Source: Streptomyces sp. PsTaAH-137 (GTDB taxonomy: Bacteria; Actinomycetota; Actinomycetes; Streptomycetales; Streptomycetaceae). From it: a stretch of DNA of 64,000 nucleotides. The DNA lies in contig NZ_QLLY01000001.1 of assembly GCF_003259365.1 (NCBI RefSeq), positions 1 through 64,000 on the forward strand. Reading direction: 5' to 3'. The notes beneath the pieces are model-generated. The model was not told where the DNA came from and did no database searches. It worked only from the letters and a program-made list of their open reading frames with translations. Below are positions 17,552 through 25,491 of the stretch, piece by piece (position 1 is the stretch's first letter; every line of letters starts with the position of its first letter). The position numbers and the translations under genes are program-made.

Positions 17552-18487
17552 TCAGCGCTTGTTCTCGGCGTACGCCTTGGCGTGGCCAAGGGTGGCGCGG
17601 CTGTTGGTGCTCAGCGCGCCGTGGACGTACGCCCGTGCGTCGGCGACGGTCGCGTGCGGGCCCAGCACCTCCGCGATGTTCGCCGTGTTGAGGACCACGG
17701 TGTGCTGCGAGGTCGCGGCGACGCCGTCGGCGTTCTCCGTGAAGGTCCAGCAACCCGTGTGCAGGGTCATCAGAGCGGGCAGGGTGACCTGCTTGTACGC
17801 GATCCGGTGGTGCGGGAAGACCACCCGGTACGACTTGGTGGTGTGCGTCGAGCCGTCCTTGGCGCGGGTGTCCATTTCCAGGGTCTGCAGCCCCGGGGTG
17901 TCCTCCGCGAAGCGGACGGAGGCCACGTGCGGGAGCCGCTCCACCCACAGGCCGGCCTCGTTGATGAAGTCGTACGCGTCCTTGGCCGCACCGGCGATCC
18001 GCACGGTGTCCTCGAAGGAGAACGTGATCTCCTCGGAGGCGTGGGCCAGTTCGACGTTGGTCTTCAGCGCGGCAAGCTCCGAGCGGGAGTTGCTGTCGAC
18101 GGCCCGGTCGATCCAGCTCAGGCCCTCCGGGTCGTCGTCGACGGCCCGGTAGTCGTGCAGCAGCCGCACCCGCGAGGACGTCCCGGACAGCGGCTCGATG
18201 ATCCATGTGCCGCCCATGGCGGCGACCGGAGGGGTGGAGACGTCCTGGCGGAACGTGATCCGCAGGTTCTCGGGGTCCAGGGTGCGGCGCGAGGTCCAGT
18301 TCTTCGCCTCGCCGTTGGCGGTGGCCCAGATCCGGATGCGCTCCTCGCCCGCGCCGCGCTCGACGTGGTCGACGTGGATGGTGGGCGGGAAGATCCGCGG
18401 CCAGTTCTCCACCTCGGCCAGCAGCCTGTAGACGGCGGCGGCCGGGGCCTCGACGGTGATGCTGTGCTCGACCTGACGGGTCGTCAT
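17552..18487 (-). CDS. Polyketide aromatase/cyclase, didomain SRPBCC (UrdL/LanL-like)
   Basis: A 311-residue protein with two START/Bet v1-like halves (about 1-150 and 155-305), the didomain aromatase/cyclase that folds and aromatises the first ring (C7-C12) of the reduced decaketide. Typical segments are the N-terminal EHSITVEAPAAAVYRLLAEV, VENWPRIFPP, and in the second half ITFSFEDTVRIAGAAKDAY. ATG at 18487 with GGAGGA upstream is preferred over an in-frame start 27 bases earlier that lacks a ribosome site. It is followed after 2 bases by the fused oxygenase-reductase. Confidence 0.92.
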   Translation of the reverse strand: MTTRQVEHSITVEAPAAAVYRLLAEVENWPRIFPPTIHVDHVERGAGEERIRIWATANGEAKNWTSRRTLDPENLRITFRQDVSTPPVAAMGGTWIIEPLSGTSSRVRLLHDYRAVDDDPEGLSWIDRAVDSNSRSELAALKTNVELAHASEEITFSFEDTVRIAGAAKDAYDFINEAGLWVERLPHVASVRFAEDTPGLQTLEMDTRAKDGSTHTTKSYRVVFPHHRIAYKQVTLPALMTLHTGCWTFTENADGVAATSQHTVVLNTANIAEVLGPHATVADARAYVHGALSTNSRATLGHAKAYAENKR

Positions 18488-18529
18488 GACGGGGTCTCCT
18501 CCGTGGTGGCTCACAAGGTGCCGGGCGGC

Positions 18530-19315
18530 TCAGAAATTGCCCAGGCCGCCGCAGACGTTCAGCGCCTGGGCGGTGATGGAGGCGGCGGTGTCGGACGCCA
18601 GGTAGCCGACCAGGCCCGCGACCTCCTCGGGCGTCGAGTAGCGGCCGAGCGGGATCTTCGCCCGGAACTTCTGGAGGATGGCGTCCTCGCTGGTGTCGTA
18701 CGCCGCCGCGTAGCCCTGGCGCACGCGCTGGGCCATCGGCGTCTCGACGTAACCGGGGCAGACCGCGTTGACGGTGATGCCGGTGGGCGCGAGCTCGTTG
18801 CCGAGCGCCTTCGTGAGGCCGACGACGCCGTGCTTGGAGGCCGAGTAGGGGGCGCCGAGCACCACGCCCTGCTTGCCCGCGGTGGAGGCGATGTTGATGA
18901 TGCGGCCGCGGTCCTTGTCGGCCATGCCGCCCGTGGTGAGCACCTCGCGCGTCATCAGGAAGACGCTGTCGAGGTTGGTGGCGATGACGTCGTGCCACAG
19001 GTCGTCCGCGATCTCGGCGGTGACCCCGCCGCCGGACCGGCCGGCGTTGTTCACGAGCACGTCGACCGTGCCGAAGCGCTCGACGGCCTGCCGCACGAAG
19101 CGTCGTATGTCGTCGACGGAGCGGACGTCGCAGGGGGCGCCGTCCACGTCGAGACCCTCGTCGAGGAGTTCCTTGACCGTACGGGTCACGCTGTCCTCGG
19201 TGCGGGCGCACAGGAACACCCGGTGTCCCTGCCCGGCCAGCAGCCTGGTCACCGCGAGGCCGATGCCGCTGGTCGCGCCGGTGACGAGGGCGACCTTCGG
19301 ACTGTGCTGCGTCAT
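18530..19315 (-). CDS. Type II PKS C-9 ketoreductase (ActIII/UrdD/LanD-like)
   Basis: Reduces the C-9 keto group of the nascent decaketide with NADPH. It has 261 residues, exactly the ActIII length. TGATSGIG is at 12-19 and the catalytic residues S144, Y157 and K161 fall at the same numbers as in ActIII; NNAG is at 89-92. ATG at 19315 follows AGGAG. Between this gene and the ACP upstream lie 122 bases containing a very strong hairpin. The aromatase gene follows after 42 bases. Confidence 0.95.
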   Translation of the reverse strand: MTQHSPKVALVTGATSGIGLAVTRLLAGQGHRVFLCARTEDSVTRTVKELLDEGLDVDGAPCDVRSVDDIRRFVRQAVERFGTVDVLVNNAGRSGGGVTAEIADDLWHDVIATNLDSVFLMTREVLTTGGMADKDRGRIINIASTAGKQGVVLGAPYSASKHGVVGLTKALGNELAPTGITVNAVCPGYVETPMAQRVRQGYAAAYDTSEDAILQKFRAKIPLGRYSTPEEVAGLVGYLASDTAASITAQALNVCGGLGNF

Positions 19316-19379
19316 GTCTGTCTCCTGCGGAAATGTGGAGGCGCGAGGTGCGCGGGGGAAGCGGGAAGAGCGGGCAGCG

Positions 19380-19422
19380 CGCCGCTGGTCCCCGTCGAAG
19401 GCGTCGACGGGGACCAGCGGCG
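19380..19422 (-). terminator. Perfect 19-bp stem hairpin between ACP and ketoreductase genes
   Basis: Arms 19380-19398 and 19404-19422 are exact reverse complements, with a 5-base loop. It starts 15 bases after the ACP stop in the direction of transcription. There is no T-run after it, so it may be a partial terminator, an RNA-processing site or a 3' stabiliser of the upstream messages rather than a full stop, since the ketoreductase has no obvious promoter of its own. Confidence 0.7.
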
Positions 19423-19437
19423 GGGTGCGGGCGGGGC

Positions 19438-19707
19438 TCAGCCGATCTCGGCGGGCACCAGCAGGGCGTTCACGGTCTCGATCAGCGCGCGCGGGGTCTT
19501 GGCGTCGGTCAGCGTGTCGTCGTCGAGGGTGACGCCGAACTCGCGCTCGATGCGGCCACCGGTCTCCAGCATCGCCAGGGACTCGTAGCCGAGCGACTCG
19601 AAGTCGGTGTCGATGATGTCCCCGTCGAGGTCGACGTTCTCGTCCGCGCCGGCCCCCTCGCGCAGGATGCGCTTGAGGTCGTCGAGGGTGAACTCGGGAG
19701 AAGCCAT
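19438..19707 (-). CDS. Type II PKS acyl carrier protein
   Basis: An 89-residue ACP that carries the growing decaketide. The phosphopantetheine serine is S43 in SLGYESLA (38-45), where the usual D-S-L is E-S-L. The rest is a four-helix ACP with an acidic helix II region. ATG at 19707 follows GGGGGAGTG-type purines on the opposite strand. It is flanked by a 156-base gap upstream and a 122-base gap downstream, each with a strong inverted repeat, unlike the overlapping KS genes. It would be activated by the PPTase at 1556-2383. Confidence 0.95.
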   Translation of the reverse strand: MASPEFTLDDLKRILREGAGADENVDLDGDIIDTDFESLGYESLAMLETGGRIEREFGVTLDDDTLTDAKTPRALIETVNALLVPAEIG

Positions 19708-19820
19708 GGGGGAGTGTCCTTTCGTTGCTGCGATGGAGTCGGTCGAGCCGGTCCCGCGCCACCGGCAAAGCAGGGGTCCTGGGCCGTGTCCGTGAAGTCC
19801 CGCCCGCGCCGCGAAACCGA

Positions 19821-19867
19821 GTAGTGCTTCTGATCAGCACCAATGACCAGACCTGACGAAGCACTAC
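19821..19867 (-). repeat. Long-loop inverted repeat between KS beta and ACP genes
   Basis: GTAGTGCTTC (19821-19830) and its exact complement GAAGCACTAC (19858-19867) flank a 27-base loop. The KS beta stop codon (19864-19866) sits in the first-transcribed arm. Transcribed right to left, this would fold at the end of the KS beta message, about 115 bases before the ACP start. Confidence 0.6.
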
Positions 19868-21093
19868 GAGTCGGCCGAGCGGACCACGACCGCGGAGTTG
19901 AAGCCCCCGTGGCCGCGGGCGAGCACCAGCGCGGAGCGCACCGGGGCGGTCCGCTCCTGGCCGACGACCAGGTCGAGGCCGTGCTCGGGGGCGGGGGTGA
20001 CGCCGACGGACGGCGGGATCACCCCGTCGCGCATGGCGAGGAACGCGGCGGCCAGGTCGAGCGGAGCCGCCCCCGAGTACAGCCGCCCGGTCATCGTCTT
20101 GGGAGCCGTGACCGGCACCGCGCCGGTTCCGAACACGTCGTTGATCGCCGCGGCCTCGATCCGGTCCAGCTCGGGAACGGCGGCCGCATCGGCGAACACC
20201 ACGTCGATCTCGTTCGGCGCGGCCCCGGCGTCGGCCAGCGCCAGGTCGATCGCCTTGCGCAGACCCGCGGGACGCCCGCTGCCCGGCCGGGGGTCGAGCG
20301 TGGAGCCGTACCCGGCGATCTCACCGTAGATGTACCGCGCGCCCCGGGCCCGGGCCTGCTCCAGCTCCTCCAGGACGAGCAGGGCGCCGCCCTCGCCGGA
20401 CACGTGGCCGCGCGCCCCGGCGTCGAAGGGCAGATAGGCCCGCTCCGGGTCGGTGCTGGTGCTCAGCCGCCCGCTCGCCATCTGGGCGACCCAGCCCCAG
20501 GGGCAGATCGAGGCGTCCACGGCACCCGACATCACGAGGCGGGTGCCCCGGCGGATCTGGCGCCGCGCCTGAGCGACCGCGTCGAGGCCGCCGGCCTGGT
20601 CGCCGACGACCACACCGCTCGGGCCCCGCATCCCGTTACGGATGGAGATCTGGCCGCTGTTGACGGCGTAGAACCAGGCGAACGACTGGTACGCGCTGAC
20701 GTACCGGCTCCCCTGACTCCACAGGGCCTGCAACTCCCGCTGTCCGAACTCGAAGCCGCCCGAGGAGCTGGCCGTGATCACGCCCATCTCGAACTCGGGC
20801 AGCTCCTCGGGGCGCATCGAGGCGTCCTCGAACGCCCAGTCCGCGGCCACGAGAGCGAGCTGCGTCATCCGGTCGGTCTGCGGCAGAAGCCGTCCCGGCA
20901 GATACTGCTTGGCGTCGAATCCCTCGATCTCCCCGGCCAGTTGGGCCGGGTACCGGTCGGGGACGAAGCGGGAGACGCGGCCGATGCCGCTGGTTCCCTT
21001 GCGGGTCGCCGTCCAGTACGCCTCCGCGCCCAGGCCGTTGGGGGCGACCACGCCCAGTCCGGTGACGGCGACCCGTACGCGAGACCCGCTCAC
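19864..21093 (-). CDS. Ketosynthase beta / chain length factor
   Basis: Partner of KS alpha that sets chain length (decaketide in angucyclines) and primes by decarboxylating malonyl-ACP. It has 409 residues. The active cysteine of ketosynthases is replaced by glutamine, Q166 in VVVGDQAGG, the hallmark of chain length factors. GTG at 21093 overlaps the KS alpha TGA (GTGA), the usual coupling that ensures a 1:1 heterodimer. The stop is TAG at 19866-19864. Confidence 0.96.
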   Translation of the reverse strand: MSGSRVRVAVTGLGVVAPNGLGAEAYWTATRKGTSGIGRVSRFVPDRYPAQLAGEIEGFDAKQYLPGRLLPQTDRMTQLALVAADWAFEDASMRPEELPEFEMGVITASSSGGFEFGQRELQALWSQGSRYVSAYQSFAWFYAVNSGQISIRNGMRGPSGVVVGDQAGGLDAVAQARRQIRRGTRLVMSGAVDASICPWGWVAQMASGRLSTSTDPERAYLPFDAGARGHVSGEGGALLVLEELEQARARGARYIYGEIAGYGSTLDPRPGSGRPAGLRKAIDLALADAGAAPNEIDVVFADAAAVPELDRIEAAAINDVFGTGAVPVTAPKTMTGRLYSGAAPLDLAAAFLAMRDGVIPPSVGVTPAPEHGLDLVVGQERTAPVRSALVLARGHGGFNSAVVVRSADS

Positions 21094-22370
21094 GCCGTCC
21101 TCCGTTCGGGACGGGCGAGCACCATGGCGCTCTGGAAACCGCCGAAGCCGCTGCCCACGGAGAGCACGGCGTCGGTGCGCCAGTCCCGCGCGGTGACCGG
21201 TACGTAGTCGAGGTCGCACTCGGGGTCGGGGGTGTGCAGATTGGCGGTGGGCGGCACCACGTTGTTCTCCATCGCCAGGACGCTCGCCGCGATCTCGATC
21301 GAGCCGATCGCGCCCAGGGAGTGCCCCACCATCGACTTGATGGAGCTGACCGGCACGGCGTACGCATGCGCGCCGAGGCCGCGCTTGAACGCGGCGGTCT
21401 CGTGCCGGTCGTTCTGCTTGGTACCCGAACCGTGCGCGTTGACGTAGTCGACGGACTCCGGAGCGAGCCGGGCTTCGTCCAGGGCGACCCGGATCGCCTC
21501 GGCCATCTCCCGTCCGTCAGGGCGCAGGCCCGTCATGTGGAAGGCGTTGCTGCGCGTGGCGTACCCGGCTATCTCCGCGTACACGTGGGCGCCGCGCCTC
21601 CGGGCGCTGTCGAGTTCCTCCAGGACGAAGACCGCCGCACCCTCGCCGAGCACGAACCCGTTGCGCGTCCCGTCGAACGGGCGGGAGGCGTGCTCCGGGT
21701 CGTCGTTGCGTGAGGTGGTGGCCTTGATCGCGTCGAAGCAGGCCACGGTGATGGGCGAGATCGGAGCGTCCGCCGCGCCGGCCACCATGACGTCGGCCGA
21801 CCCCTCACGGATCAGTTCGGCGGCGTAGCCCACGGCGTCGAGTCCCGAGGTGCAGCCGGTGGAGACCACCGTGGTGGGTCCCTCGGCGCCCACCGCCCAG
21901 GCCACCTCCGCCGCGAAGGAACTGGGCACCATGTAGTCGTAGAGGTGCGGGACCGCGTACGTGTGGTCGACCAGTTCGAGCCGTCCGCTGTCGCTGACGG
22001 TCCGGTACTCCTCGTCGAGCCCCATCGTCGCGCCGACCGCGCTGCCGATGGTCACGCCGGTCCGGTGCGGATCCAGGGCGGCGAACTCGAGTCCGCTGTC
22101 CGCCACCGCCTCGCGCGCGGTCACCACGGCGAACTGCGCCGCCCGGTCCATCCGCCGGATCTCCTGGGCGCCGAGGCCCATCAGTTCGGCGTCGAAGTCG
22201 ACCTCGGCGGCGATCTGCGAGCGGAACGGCGCGGGGTCGAAGAAGCTGATGCGGCGGGTCGCGGTGCGCCCGTCGGCCAGCAGGCTCCAGAAGCCCTTGG
22301 CGCCGATGCCGCCCGGCGCGGTGACGCCGACACCGGTGATCACGACGCGCCTGCCCTCCGGGCCGCTCAC
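21090..22370 (-). CDS. Ketosynthase alpha of the type II minimal PKS
   Basis: Condensing enzyme that builds the polyketide chain from malonyl-ACP. It has 426 residues, with active cysteine C173 in [10 protein letters not shown] and catalytic histidines H313 (NAHGSGT) and H350 (SMVGHSLGA). The sequence is of the UrdA/LanA/JadA type by overall layout. GTG at 22370 overlaps the TGA of the small cyclase (GTGA), and the gene ends in a GTGA overlap with KS beta. The product is inferred to be the unreduced decaketide that the local ketoreductase and cyclases shape. Confidence 0.96.
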   Translation of the reverse strand: MSGPEGRRVVITGVGVTAPGGIGAKGFWSLLADGRTATRRISFFDPAPFRSQIAAEVDFDAELMGLGAQEIRRMDRAAQFAVVTAREAVADSGLEFAALDPHRTGVTIGSAVGATMGLDEEYRTVSDSGRLELVDHTYAVPHLYDYMVPSSFAAEVAWAVGAEGPTTVVSTGCTSGLDAVGYAAELIREGSADVMVAGAADAPISPITVACFDAIKATTSRNDDPEHASRPFDGTRNGFVLGEGAAVFVLEELDSARRRGAHVYAEIAGYATRSNAFHMTGLRPDGREMAEAIRVALDEARLAPESVDYVNAHGSGTKQNDRHETAAFKRGLGAHAYAVPVSSIKSMVGHSLGAIGSIEIAASVLAMENNVVPPTANLHTPDPECDLDYVPVTARDWRTDAVLSVGSGFGGFQSAMVLARPERRTA

Positions 22371-22693
22371 CGGGCGGTCCAGTGGTAGAAGCGCTGCGCC
22401 ATGGCGTCGGCGGGGGAGCGCCAGGTGGCGGGGTCGTAGGCGTTGATGAACGGCTTGAGGTCGTCGCTGATGCCGACGAACCGCGGGTCCGTCCTGGCCG
22501 TCTCGATCCGCTCGCCGCCGTCCTCGGAGTCGAAGTCCTGCAGGTGGAAGTAGAGGCCGCGGTAGGCGAAGAGCTGCCGGCGCCGCGTGCCCATCAGGTG
22601 CGGCATGTCCGTGCCGTCGAACTCACCGAAGAGGCGAGCGACGTCGGCGGCCGAATGCGATTCCATCCGGGCCACGATCAGTGTGCTGTGCAT
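22367..22693 (-). CDS. Small polyketide cyclase (TcmI/UrdF/LanF/JadI-like)
   Basis: A 108-residue ferredoxin-like (TcmI family) cyclase that closes the third and fourth rings in the angular angucyclinone pattern. It starts [12 protein letters not shown] and contains [18 protein letters not shown] and [19 protein letters not shown], the family blocks for this class as I remember them. ATG at 22693 with AAGGAG seven bases upstream. It lies 13 bases after the oxygenase and overlaps the KS alpha start. The oxygenase-cyclase-KS-KS order is itself diagnostic for angucycline clusters. Confidence 0.93.
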   Translation of the reverse strand: MHSTLIVARMESHSAADVARLFGEFDGTDMPHLMGTRRRQLFAYRGLYFHLQDFDSEDGGERIETARTDPRFVGISDDLKPFINAYDPATWRSPADAMAQRFYHWTAR

Positions 22694-22706
22694 ACGTCTC
22701 TCCTTG

Positions 22707-24194
22707 TCAGGCCTGCTGGTTCTTGGACGGACCGAGCCAGCGCTCCAGTGCCATGGGCAGATCGTGGTGGCTGCCCGGCGCGGCCCAGGCCACGTGGCCG
22801 TCCGGGCGGACCAGCACCGCCGACGTGCCCTGGAGCGGGCTGCCGGCCAGGACGCCGTGGGGCTCCGCGGTGACGATGTCCACCCGGTCCGACCATCCGG
22901 CCGCGCGCTCGCGCAGGACGGCGTTGTCCTCCAGGTCGAGCAGCACGCCCCGCCCCGCGCGCAGCAGTTCGGTGCTGTTGGTCTTGCGCCGGTCGCCGAC
23001 CAGCTCCAGGTGCGGCATCCGCAGCCCCAGCAGGGGATGGCGGCCGGGACCGACGTCGTAGCGGATCTCAAGACCGCTCACCATGCCGGCGAGATGGCGG
23101 CTGACCTCGTCGTACCGGATCAGCTCCGCCAGTACGTCGCGCAGCGGCTGGACCTCGTCGCCGCTGAGGAAGAGCAGGCCCTGCGCCCGGGTGTTCATCA
23201 TCAGCCGCTCGCCCACCGCGTGCCGTTCGCCGTGGTAGGTGTCGAGCAGCGTCTCGGGCGCGGTGCCGCGGACCACGGCGGCCAGCTTCCAGCCGAGGTT
23301 CAGGGCGTCCTGGATGCCGGTGTTCATGCCCTGGCCGCCCGCCGGAAGGTGGATGTGCGCGGCGTCCCCGGCCAGCAGCACCCGGCCGCGCCGGTACTCG
23401 GTGGCGAGCCGGGTCGCGTCGCCGAACGCGCTGACCCACTCGTGCTCGGCGTGCGAGATGTCGATGCCGGTGATCCGCTGCCAGGCCGCGGCCACCTCCG
23501 CGTACGCGGGCGGTTCGGTGCGCCGGCGCGCGGGCGCACCGCGTTCGCAGACGATGATGCGCGTGACCCCGCGGTCGCCGAGCGGGCCGCACATGACCAT
23601 GCCGCCCGAGTACGTCTCGCCGATCAGCCGCGGTTCCAGGTCGACGCCCTTGACGTCCGCCAAGAACATCTCCATGGTCGCCGCGGTGCCGGGGAAGTCG
23701 AAGCCGGCGGCCTTGCGCACGGTGCTGCGGCCGCCGTCGCACCCCACGAGGTACGAGGCCGTCAGCCGCGCCTCCGCGCCGTCGGGGCCGCGCACCTCGG
23801 CCTCGACGTGGTCGCCGTGATCGCGCAGGGTGATCACCTCGTGGCCGCGTCGCAGGTCCACGCCCAGCTCGCGGACCCAGCCCTCGAGCATCGTCTCGGT
23901 GTCCGACTGCGGCACGGTCTTGGCCGCCTGGTGGACGCTGTCGAGGACGCCGAAGTCCACCGGCAGCCCGCCGAAGTGGCCGGCGTTGCTGGTGCCCATG
24001 TCGCCGAGGCGGTGCAGCAGTCCGCGCTGGTCGAAGACCTCCATCGTCCGGGTCGTGAAGCCCAGGCCGCGGGACTCGCCGGTGCGCTCCTGGAGCCGGT
24101 CCAGCACGATGACGTCGACTCCCGCGAGACGTAGCTCCCCGGCGAGCATGAGTCCGGTGGGACCCGCGCCGGCGACGATGACGGAAGCGTCCAT
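22707..24194 (-). CDS. FAD-dependent angucyclinone oxygenase (PgaE/UrdE/LanE-like)
   Basis: An aromatic hydroxylase of 495 residues that oxygenates the early angucyclinone (C-12 and C-12b in PgaE). It has GAGPTG (9-14, FAD ADP-binding), VGCDGGRSTVRKAAGF (the DG motif), GDAAHIHLPAGGQGMNTGIQDALN and a C-terminal thioredoxin-like domain from about 390. ATG at 24194 has GGAGGA seven bases upstream. It is the first gene of the polyketide operon in the direction of transcription and is preceded by a 306-base region with repeats. It works in sequence with the fused oxygenase-reductase at 15570-17549. Confidence 0.93.
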   Translation of the reverse strand: MDASVIVAGAGPTGLMLAGELRLAGVDVIVLDRLQERTGESRGLGFTTRTMEVFDQRGLLHRLGDMGTSNAGHFGGLPVDFGVLDSVHQAAKTVPQSDTETMLEGWVRELGVDLRRGHEVITLRDHGDHVEAEVRGPDGAEARLTASYLVGCDGGRSTVRKAAGFDFPGTAATMEMFLADVKGVDLEPRLIGETYSGGMVMCGPLGDRGVTRIIVCERGAPARRRTEPPAYAEVAAAWQRITGIDISHAEHEWVSAFGDATRLATEYRRGRVLLAGDAAHIHLPAGGQGMNTGIQDALNLGWKLAAVVRGTAPETLLDTYHGERHAVGERLMMNTRAQGLLFLSGDEVQPLRDVLAELIRYDEVSRHLAGMVSGLEIRYDVGPGRHPLLGLRMPHLELVGDRRKTNSTELLRAGRGVLLDLEDNAVLRERAAGWSDRVDIVTAEPHGVLAGSPLQGTSAVLVRPDGHVAWAAPGSHHDLPMALERWLGPSKNQQA

Positions 24195-24500
24195 GGATGT
24201 GTCCTCCGGGGCGTCAAAAGGGTCGGGAATGACGAAGCGGCACACCGGAATGGGACATCGGTGCGCCGCTTGATGCTTTTCCGCGAGGACCTGTGTGCCG
24301 GGTGAAGCGGCACAGTTCTGCGGAAGCTAATGAGAAGCTTCTTCGGAATCCCGGCGGATGTCAATACCCGTATTCCAGTAAAAGGACATGCTTGAGTCAG
24401 AAACTTGTTAAATCGAATTTTCGTGAGCGACGAAAAAAGGGCTCCACCAGGGCGGTTCACCCTGGTGGAGCCGTTGTCGCGAAGGCCGACGCCGTGTCGG
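24195..24500 (-). promoter_or_regulatory. Upstream region of the angucycline operon, with repeats
   Basis: This 306-base gap must hold the main promoter of the polyketide operon. Visible are an inverted repeat TGTGCCG-N7-CGGCACA (24294-24314), a direct repeat GAAGCGGCACA at 24234-24244 and 24304-24314, an AGCTTC-type inverted repeat near 24324-24341, and a minus-strand TTGACA (24359-24364) for which I could not find a convincing -10 at 16-19 bases. The part from 24360 to 24435 is markedly AT-richer than its surroundings. SARP-type heptamer repeats were looked for and not recognised. Confidence 0.5.
24440..24472 (-). terminator. Intrinsic terminator of the HTH/Cys-rich gene
   Basis: Arms 24440-24452 and 24460-24472 are perfect complements (13 bp) with a 7-base loop. 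On the minus strand the stem is followed directly by TTTTTT (complement of the A-run 24433-24438), a textbook rho-independent terminator. It sits 28 bases after the stop of the gene at 24501 and insulates the angucycline promoter from it. Confidence 0.9.
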
Positions 24501-25361
24501 TCAGGCGCGGGTCGCGGACGACGCGTGGACGTCCTGCTCGTGGTAGTAGGTCCGGCCGTTGACGGCGCGGCGGCGCCACCGCTCCTCGCTGGCGCGCCGG
24601 TAGACGCTGCCCGGCGCGAGGCCCCACAGTGCGGCGATGTCCCGGGCGCTCATCCAGCGCACCGCCGGCTCCGTGTGCTTCGGGCCGGCCCGGCCCTCGC
24701 GCCGCATCCACTCCTGCCCGGACCAGCGGTGCGCGGGCTCCGTGTCGCAGCCGACCTCCACCGCAGGCCCGGCGCCGCCGGGCCGGACGGCCGCCGTGAG
24801 CGTGCCGGCGCAGCCCGGCACGACACAGTCGCCGACCGGGACCCGGCGCCGCGGAGCGGGGTCGATGACTCGGCGGGCCCGGCGCACACACCGTGCCACC
24901 TCGACGGACAGCTCGCCGGCGGCCCGGTGCGCGTGCAGCCAGGCAGAGTGCGTCAGCAGGAAGTCGGCGATCCGGGCAGGGGTGTCCTGCGGGGCGCCGA
25001 CGCGCCTCTCCTCGGCCACCAGCGCGGCCCACGACCGCAGGGTCCCGGTGATCTCCGAGCGGGCCTCGCCTGCGGCCGTGTTGAAGGGCAGTCCCGGCAT
25101 GGAGCCGCCGCCGGACGTCCGGTCGCGCGGGCGGTCGGCGCCGGTCAGCAGCTGCCCGCACTCCTCGTGCAGGCGCGGCAGCCGCCGCAGGTCGTGGGTG
25201 AGCCGGAGCCGGCAGTTCGGGCAGAGCCGGCTTCCGGCGACGGCCAGCTCCGGCGTGCGTCCCGCGGTGACGCTGCGCAGGCAGGCGGCGCCCTCGCACT
25301 CCGTCGGTCCTATGGTCGTCGTACGGTCGGTATGTGTGTTGTCCTTGAATCCGCGCGTCAT
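24501..25361 (-). CDS. Unrecognised protein with N-terminal Cys pairs and C-terminal HTH
   Basis: I do not recognise a family. The 286-residue protein has cysteine pairs near the N-terminus (CEGAAC and LCPNCRLRL) that could bind a metal, a middle region with C-V-V-P-G-C, and a C-terminal segment WMSARDIAALWGL followed by SVYRRASEERWRRR. That segment looks like a MerR/AlpA-style helix-turn-helix. ATG at 25361 is chosen (GGTGG five bases upstream); GTG at 25370 is possible. It faces the cluster on the same strand, ends at a strong terminator, and its start is bracketed by a 12-base inverted repeat. It may be a DNA-binding regulator; whether it controls the cluster is unknown. Confidence 0.6.
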   Translation of the reverse strand: MTRGFKDNTHTDRTTTIGPTECEGAACLRSVTAGRTPELAVAGSRLCPNCRLRLTHDLRRLPRLHEECGQLLTGADRPRDRTSGGGSMPGLPFNTAAGEARSEITGTLRSWAALVAEERRVGAPQDTPARIADFLLTHSAWLHAHRAAGELSVEVARCVRRARRVIDPAPRRRVPVGDCVVPGCAGTLTAAVRPGGAGPAVEVGCDTEPAHRWSGQEWMRREGRAGPKHTEPAVRWMSARDIAALWGLAPGSVYRRASEERWRRRAVNGRTYYHEQDVHASSATRA

Positions 25362-25411
25362 TTCCCCCACCGCTTCTCGGTGCGGCGAATCTATTTCCTG
25401 GATTCAAGGAC
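25341..25411. repeat. 12-bp inverted repeat bracketing the start of the HTH/Cys-rich gene
   Basis: GTCCTTGAATCC (25341-25352, inside codons 4-7 of the gene) and its exact complement GGATTCAAGGAC (25400-25411, upstream) flank the start codon at 25361. It could be a pair of operator half-sites, or an RNA stem closing over the ribosome site if transcription begins right of 25411. Confidence 0.6.
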
Positions 25412-25418
25412 GGACAAG

Positions 25419-25459
25419 CGAAGGCCCGCTACATGTAATTTCTCTGTAGCGGGCCTTCG
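25419..25459 (-). terminator. Hairpin after the tetR gene
   Basis: Arms 25419-25433 and 25445-25459 are perfect 15-bp complements with an 11-base loop, starting 33 bases after the TetR stop. No clear T-run follows, so efficiency is uncertain. Confidence 0.7.
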
Positions 25460-25491
25460 ATTATCTGAACCAGTCTGTCCTGGTGATGTCC

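Noticed and set aside
15570..19211. A 1213-codon minus-strand frame suggesting a triple fusion with the aromatase and ketoreductase
   Set aside because: Upstream of GTG 17549 the frame is a shadow of the aromatase and C-9 ketoreductase, which have clear starts and stops in other frames. Only the oxygenase-SDR part is real.
19864..21093. KS beta as a damaged ketosynthase lacking the active cysteine
   Set aside because: The Cys-to-Gln change at 166 is the normal state of chain length factors.
1..24194. TTA (bldA-dependent) codons in the cluster
   Set aside because: TAA trinucleotides on the plus strand were scanned by eye; those found were out of frame (mostly TAC codons), so no bldA control is claimed. 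The scan was not exhaustive.
24359..24364. TTGACA as the -35 of the angucycline promoter
   Set aside because: No acceptable -10 hexamer lies 16-19 bases downstream on the minus strand, so it was not called as a promoter.
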